Assembly (NCBI GenBank): GCA_900467185.1
Contig: UBPA01000002.1
Coordinates: forward strand, 186,001 to 250,000
DNA: 64,000 nucleotides
Origin: Hyphomicrobiales bacterium
GTDB lineage: Bacteria; Pseudomonadota; Alphaproteobacteria; Rhizobiales; Rhizobiaceae
Direction of reading: 5' to 3'
Part shown: piece by piece, positions 61,501 to 64,000 of the stretch
How the letters are laid out: every line of letters starts with the position of its first letter
Position numbering within the stretch: position 1 is the first letter of the stretch
Notes under the pieces: model-generated
What the model saw: the letters and a program-made list of their open reading frames with translations, nothing else
Databases searched by the model: none
Told to the model about the DNA's origin: nothing
Position numbers and translations under genes: made by a program

Positions 61501-64000
61501 GGGCTTCCACCTGCGCGGTCTGCAGCGCCGCCAGCTGGCGGGTCGTCAGGCCCCGCACGGCGGATGCGCTGAGGGCGGCCACCTGGCTTGTGGAGAGGGT
61601 CGAGATGGCGGCAGTGGTCAGGCCGGCGATCGCGCCCGATGTGATGGCGGCGATATCCTTCGTCGAGAAGGTGGAGATGTCCTCCGACGGCAGCGCCGAG
61701 ATCTGACCCGAGCTCAGGCTTCCCACCTGGGCGCTGGTGAGCGCCTCTGCCTGGGCCGTCGTCAAGACGGCGATGTGTTGCGAGGTGAAGCCGGAAACCG
61801 CCGTGCTCGAAAGCGCGGCGATCTGCTCCGTCGAGAGGGCTGCGACATGGGCAGTCGAGGCGGCGCCGATCTGGGCCGCGTTCAGGGCTGCGACCTGTCG
61901 GGTGGAGAGGCTGGCCACCTGGTTGGTGCCCAGCGCCTTGATCTGGGCGGTCGAAAGTCCGCCGATCGCGCTGCTGCTGAGCGATGCGATGCGCTGCGAG
62001 GAGAACGCAGCGATGTCCGCCGTGCTCAGCCCGGCCATCTGCTGCGACGTCATCCCGGCCAGCTGTGCGGTGGTCAGCGCGGCAAGCTGCGCGTCGCTGA
62101 GGGCTGCGATCTGGTCCGTGCCGAGCGCGCCGATCGCAAGGGACGTCATGGCAGCCACCTGTTCGGTGGAGAAGGCCGAGATCTTCTCCGAAAGTGCAGC
62201 CACCTGGCCGGAGGTCAGCTGCCGGACCTGCAGAGCGGAAAGCGCGGCGAGCTGCGCCGTGGAGAACGCCGATGCCTGCAGGGTCGAGAGACCGGCAAGG
62301 GCAGCCGTGCCGAGCGCTGCCACCTGAGCGGTGGACAGGGCCGCGACGACTTCCTTGTCGAGGCCGGACAACGCCTGACTGTTCAGCACAGCGATGTTCG
62401 CGGTCGGGAATGCGGCGATATCCGCGACCTCGATCGCGGCCGTCTGCGTGGCGCTCAATGCCCTGACCTGCGCCACCGAAAGCGAACCGATCTGGCTTGG
62501 ACCCATCGCCAAGATCTGGGCGGCCGTCAGACGCGCGATTACGTCCGTGCTCAAGGCGCCGATCTTGCCCGTGGAGAGACTTTCCATCACGTCGCCGCTG
62601 AGGCCGGTTATTGCGGCGGTGCTGATGGCTGCGAATTCCGCCGTGGAGAAGGTGGCAATGTCATCGGCGCCGAAGGCGGCGAGCTGCGTCGCCGTCAGCG
62701 CGCGGATCTGCGTCGCGGACAGCGCCTCGGCCTGTTCCTTCCCGAGAGCCTCGATCTGGGCCGTCGTCAGGCTGGCCACGGCCGATGTGCCCAGAGCCGC
62801 GATCTGAGCTGTGCCCAGCGTCGCGACGACATCGGCGCTGAGGCCGGAGAGAGCGCGACTGTTGATCGCGGCGAAATTGGCTGTCGAGAATACCGCGAAA
62901 TCACTCCCGTCGAGCACCGTGAGCTGCTGCGCGGTCAGGCGCGCGACCTGCGTGGTGTTGAGAGCGGCAAGCTGCGCCGTGCTGAGGGCCGCCATGTGCG
63001 CTGTCGAGAGCACCGCCACCGCGCTTGCGTTCAGGGCCGCGATCTGGGCCGTCGAGAGGGCGCCCACCTGATCGGCGGACAGCGCCGCAACCTGCGTTGT
63101 CCGCAGGGCCGCGACCTGCGCGGTCGTCAGCGCGGCAAGCTGGTTCGTCGAGAGGGCCGCAATATCGAGGCCTTGCACGGCCGCCGTGGTGATCGCCGCG
63201 ACATCGTCCGTCGAAAGGGTGGCGATGGCCTCTTGGCTCAAGCCCGTGATCTGCACGGCGGTAAGGGCTGCCATCTGCGCCGGCGACAGGACCTCGATCT
63301 GCGCGGTGCCCATCGCTGCCAGCTGTCCCTTGGTCAGGCCGGCCATCTGGGTTGTCGTCAAGGCGGCCAGCTGCGCTGTCGATAGCGTCGCTGCGACTTC
63401 CGTCGCCAGTCCCGTCAGGGATGTCCGGGAGATCGCACCGATGGTGACGGTCGACAGGGATGCGAGATCATCGGTGCTGAGGGCCGCCAGCTGCGCTGCC
63501 GTCAGGGCTTTGATCTGATCGGTCGAGAGCGCGGCGACCTGAGCCGTGTGCAGGGCCGCAATCTGCGCCGAGGTCAGGCTGGCGACGGCGCTCGTGCTGA
63601 GGGCGGCGATCCGGTCGTTCGAAAGCGCTGCGAGCATATCCGTCTGGAGGCCCGAGACCGCCCGGTTGGTGATGGCGGCCATGTCCTCTGTCGAGAAGGT
63701 GCTGACGGCCGCTGTGTCCAGCACGGCAAGCTGCGTTGCGGAGAAGGCCCGGATCTGCACGGGCGAAAGGGCCTCGACCTGGGCACTGTTCATGGCCGCC
63801 AGCTGCAGGGTCGTCAGGGCGCTGGTCTGGCCGGAGGTGAGCGCTGCGATATGGTCGGTGGACAGCTGGCCGATGGCCTCGGTGCCCAGGCCCTTGATGG
63901 CGACCGTCGAAATGGCCGCGATGGCCGCAGAGGAGAAGGCGTCGAGCGCGCTCTGCCCGAGGGCTGCAACCTGCGTGGAGGTGAGGGCGCGGGCTTGCTG
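58532..64000 (-). CDS. Giant octapeptide-repeat protein, N-terminus beyond window
   Basis: At least 1,822 codons, open to the window edge; the ATG at 63793 is internal, because the 69 codons before it (64000 to 63794) continue the same repeat without a stop. Units of eight residues, consensus A-L-S-T-x-Q-[IV]-A, run nearly unbroken for about 220 copies, with octads grouped in tens (80 residues). The chain is made mainly of A, L, S, T, Q, I, V, G; I found no Cys or Trp. The tail (about 42 residues) is Ser/Thr-rich and ends MIMSMLSV. Similar repeats occur in large bacterial surface or secreted proteins of unknown function. The secretion signal, if any, cannot be judged here. No homologue named. 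Confidence 0.85.
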   Translation of the reverse strand, partial: QQARALTSTQVAALGQSALDAFSSAAIAAISTVAIKGLGTEAIGQLSTDHIAALTSGQTSALTTLQLAAMNSAQVEALSPVQIRAFSATQLAVLDTAAVSTFSTEDMAAITNRAVSGLQTDMLAALSNDRIAALSTSAVASLTSAQIAALHTAQVAALSTDQIKALTAAQLAALSTDDLASLSTVTIGAISRTSLTGLATEVAATLSTAQLAALTTTQMAGLTKGQLAAMGTAQIEVLSPAQMAALTAVQITGLSQEAIATLSTDDVAAITTAAVQGLDIAALSTNQLAALTTAQVAALRTTQVAALSADQVGALSTAQIAALNASAVAVLSTAHMAALSTAQLAALNTTQVARLTAQQLTVLDGSDFAVFSTANFAAINSRALSGLSADVVATLGTAQIAALGTSAVASLTTAQIEALGKEQAEALSATQIRALTATQLAAFGADDIATFSTAEFAAISTAAITGLSGDVMESLSTGKIGALSTDVIARLTAAQILAMGPSQIGSLSVAQVRALSATQTAAIEVADIAAFPTANIAVLNSQALSGLDKEVVAALSTAQVAALGTAALAGLSTLQASAFSTAQLAALSALQVRQLTSGQVAALSEKISAFSTEQVAAMTSLAIGALGTDQIAALSDAQLAALTTAQLAGMTSQQMAGLSTADIAAFSSQRIASLSSSAIGGLSTAQIKALGTNQVASLSTRQVAALNAAQIGAASTAHVAALSTEQIAALSSTAVSGFTSQHIAVLTTAQAEALTSAQVGSLSSGQISALPSEDISTFSTKDIAAITSGAIAGLTTAAISTLSTSQVAALSASAVRGLTTRQLAALQTAQVEALTAAQIAALGSSQLAALSSSAVATFTTREIAAIDPAAIAGLSSDTIASLDTAKIAALSTLAVAALGSRQIDALTDDQIAALTRAQLGALTSRQTSVLTSTNIQAILPKNVGALSADAMAGLTSQAVTGLSNEQIAAISASGISGLSTSLIARLSSTQVQALGTAQIAALSSRQVAVLATSDIAALTTTQIAALSAAGIAGLSTQQIGVLSADQAEALNGTQITALGLRQLAALGTAALARFSLTDIAAISPAAIAGLSTAMIATLSPEGIAALSNGSIAGLGSTQIAALSSDQIDGLTTAQVAALTSKQVAALGTAALVILTNQQIAALSADGVAGFTATQIAALTTDQTAAFTPTQVAALSSAQAAALAIEDLAGFSTADIAAFGSTAVAGLSTTAIASLSPEQVAALSVSGVAGLSTNQIAALNGDQIEVLTAAQLGAFSSKQASALGTEDIARLSPAQIGALGTSGVAGLSTLAIATLTIDQAKALTAAQVGTLSSQQLSVLSTDALENLGPAQLAAISSLAIPGLSTAMLASLSTSQIAALGTSAIAGLGTAQLAALNVDQAEALTASQIAVLDSRQLSALGADDIDSFTTSEIAAISSAAIAGLSSSMLSTLTPQQIAALSTGGISGLASTQIGALTSSQIEALTLAQVGALTSSQIGALKTTGIAGLSDSQLAALSIKGLAGIGSAQAAALSAAQMHILSTSQIAALSSEAISGLTTDSLATLKPTKIGALGSTAVKGLPTAFIAALSPTEIAGLGTGTVAGLTSAQVGVLSAEQVDQLTSSQIAALSQGGLAGLTTTQLATFSTQEIAAIAPGSIKGLGTAIISGLTSTSIAALTTSQVAALGYSQVSALTPAQIGMLSTSQVGAFGLMQAAALGSDDLVQLTPEHIIALGTGAISGLSTRAISGLTVAQAEAFTPAQINGMTSAQLQALTDVAINAQTTSSASSARVASGPETSSTQSGSSATSEQPSESSASMIMSMLSV
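58690..64000 (-). repeat. Coding tandem repeat, 24-bp units in 240-bp super-units
   Basis: The DNA encodes octads with a recurring GCGGCGATCTG-like segment (plus strand) every 24 bp. Copies differ at the DNA level while the protein pattern is kept, so this is old duplication under selection rather than a recent expansion. Ten octads form a super-unit marked by [FI]-A-A-I-x-x-x-A-[IV]-x-G-L-S and a Phe-containing octad. Confidence 0.85.

Noticed and set aside
58690-64000. CRISPR-like array (regular 24-bp repeats)
   Set aside because: Repeats abut with no unique spacers and keep one reading frame, so this is protein-coding repetition.

Overview
The window is high-GC DNA that reads as an alphaproteobacterial replicon, most likely Rhizobiaceae (Agrobacterium/Rhizobium/Ensifer-like). 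The grounds are the density of ABC import operons, the GntR/FadR/ArsR/LysR regulators, the mostly GGAG-type Shine-Dalgarno sequences, and rhizobial-looking protein families. I saw no rRNA, tRNA, CRISPR array, insertion sequence or integrase. It looks like an accessory or chromid-type region devoted to nutrient scavenging.

Layout. 1-2.3 kb: a PPOX-family flavoprotein, a DUF2161 nuclease-fold protein and a GntR/HutC regulator. 2.4-7.2 kb: a carbohydrate (CUT1) ABC importer (binding protein, ATPase, two permeases) plus a GNAT acetyltransferase, behind a promoter with a DasR/NagR-like operator. 7.4-9.5 kb: a solute-binding protein paired with a membrane diguanylate cyclase. 9.6-12.9 kb: a PhoPQ-like two-component system and a divergent secreted OB-fold protein. 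13-15.4 kb: htpG and a small secreted Pro/Gly-rich protein. 15.5-23.9 kb: creatininase and RidA family genes divergent from an NMT1-type ABC importer, cytosine-deaminase-like amidohydrolase, FAD oxidoreductase, NAD(P)H oxidoreductase and LysR regulator. This looks like an uncharacterised pathway for a nitrogenous (probably cyclic) compound. 24.1-25.8 kb: a second diguanylate cyclase and an exonuclease. 26.1-31.3 kb: an ApnO-like dehydrogenase with a ribose-type (CUT2) importer and a DUF2291 lipoprotein. 31.3-36.5 kb: a DMT transporter, a chemoreceptor, an arginase-family ureohydrolase and a DoxX-like protein. 36.7-43.7 kb: an arabinoside operon (ArsR regulator, GH51 arabinofuranosidase, CUT1 importer). 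43.9-46.4 kb: zwf and a lytic transglycosylase. 46.5-51.1 kb: a sugar-acid module (KdgD, FadR-type regulator, ketoglutarate-semialdehyde dehydrogenase, mandelate-racemase-family enzyme). 51.1-58.2 kb: a peptide/oligosaccharide-type ABC operon with its own FadR-type regulator and a hydrolase. 58.5-64 kb: the C-terminal part (at least 1,822 codons) of a giant octapeptide-repeat protein whose start lies outside the window.

How it works together. The sugar-acid module and the peptide-type importer appear to form one regulon. Their two FadR-type regulators have almost identical recognition helices, and related 15-bp operators lie at 47462, 47483, 48371 and 58258, two of them placed inside sigma70-like promoters. 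Several importers carry a hairpin just after the binding-protein gene, a known way to make more binding protein than transporter. The most unusual object is the repeat protein: 8-residue units (consensus A-L-S-T-x-Q-[IV]-A) arranged in a hidden 80-residue super-period.
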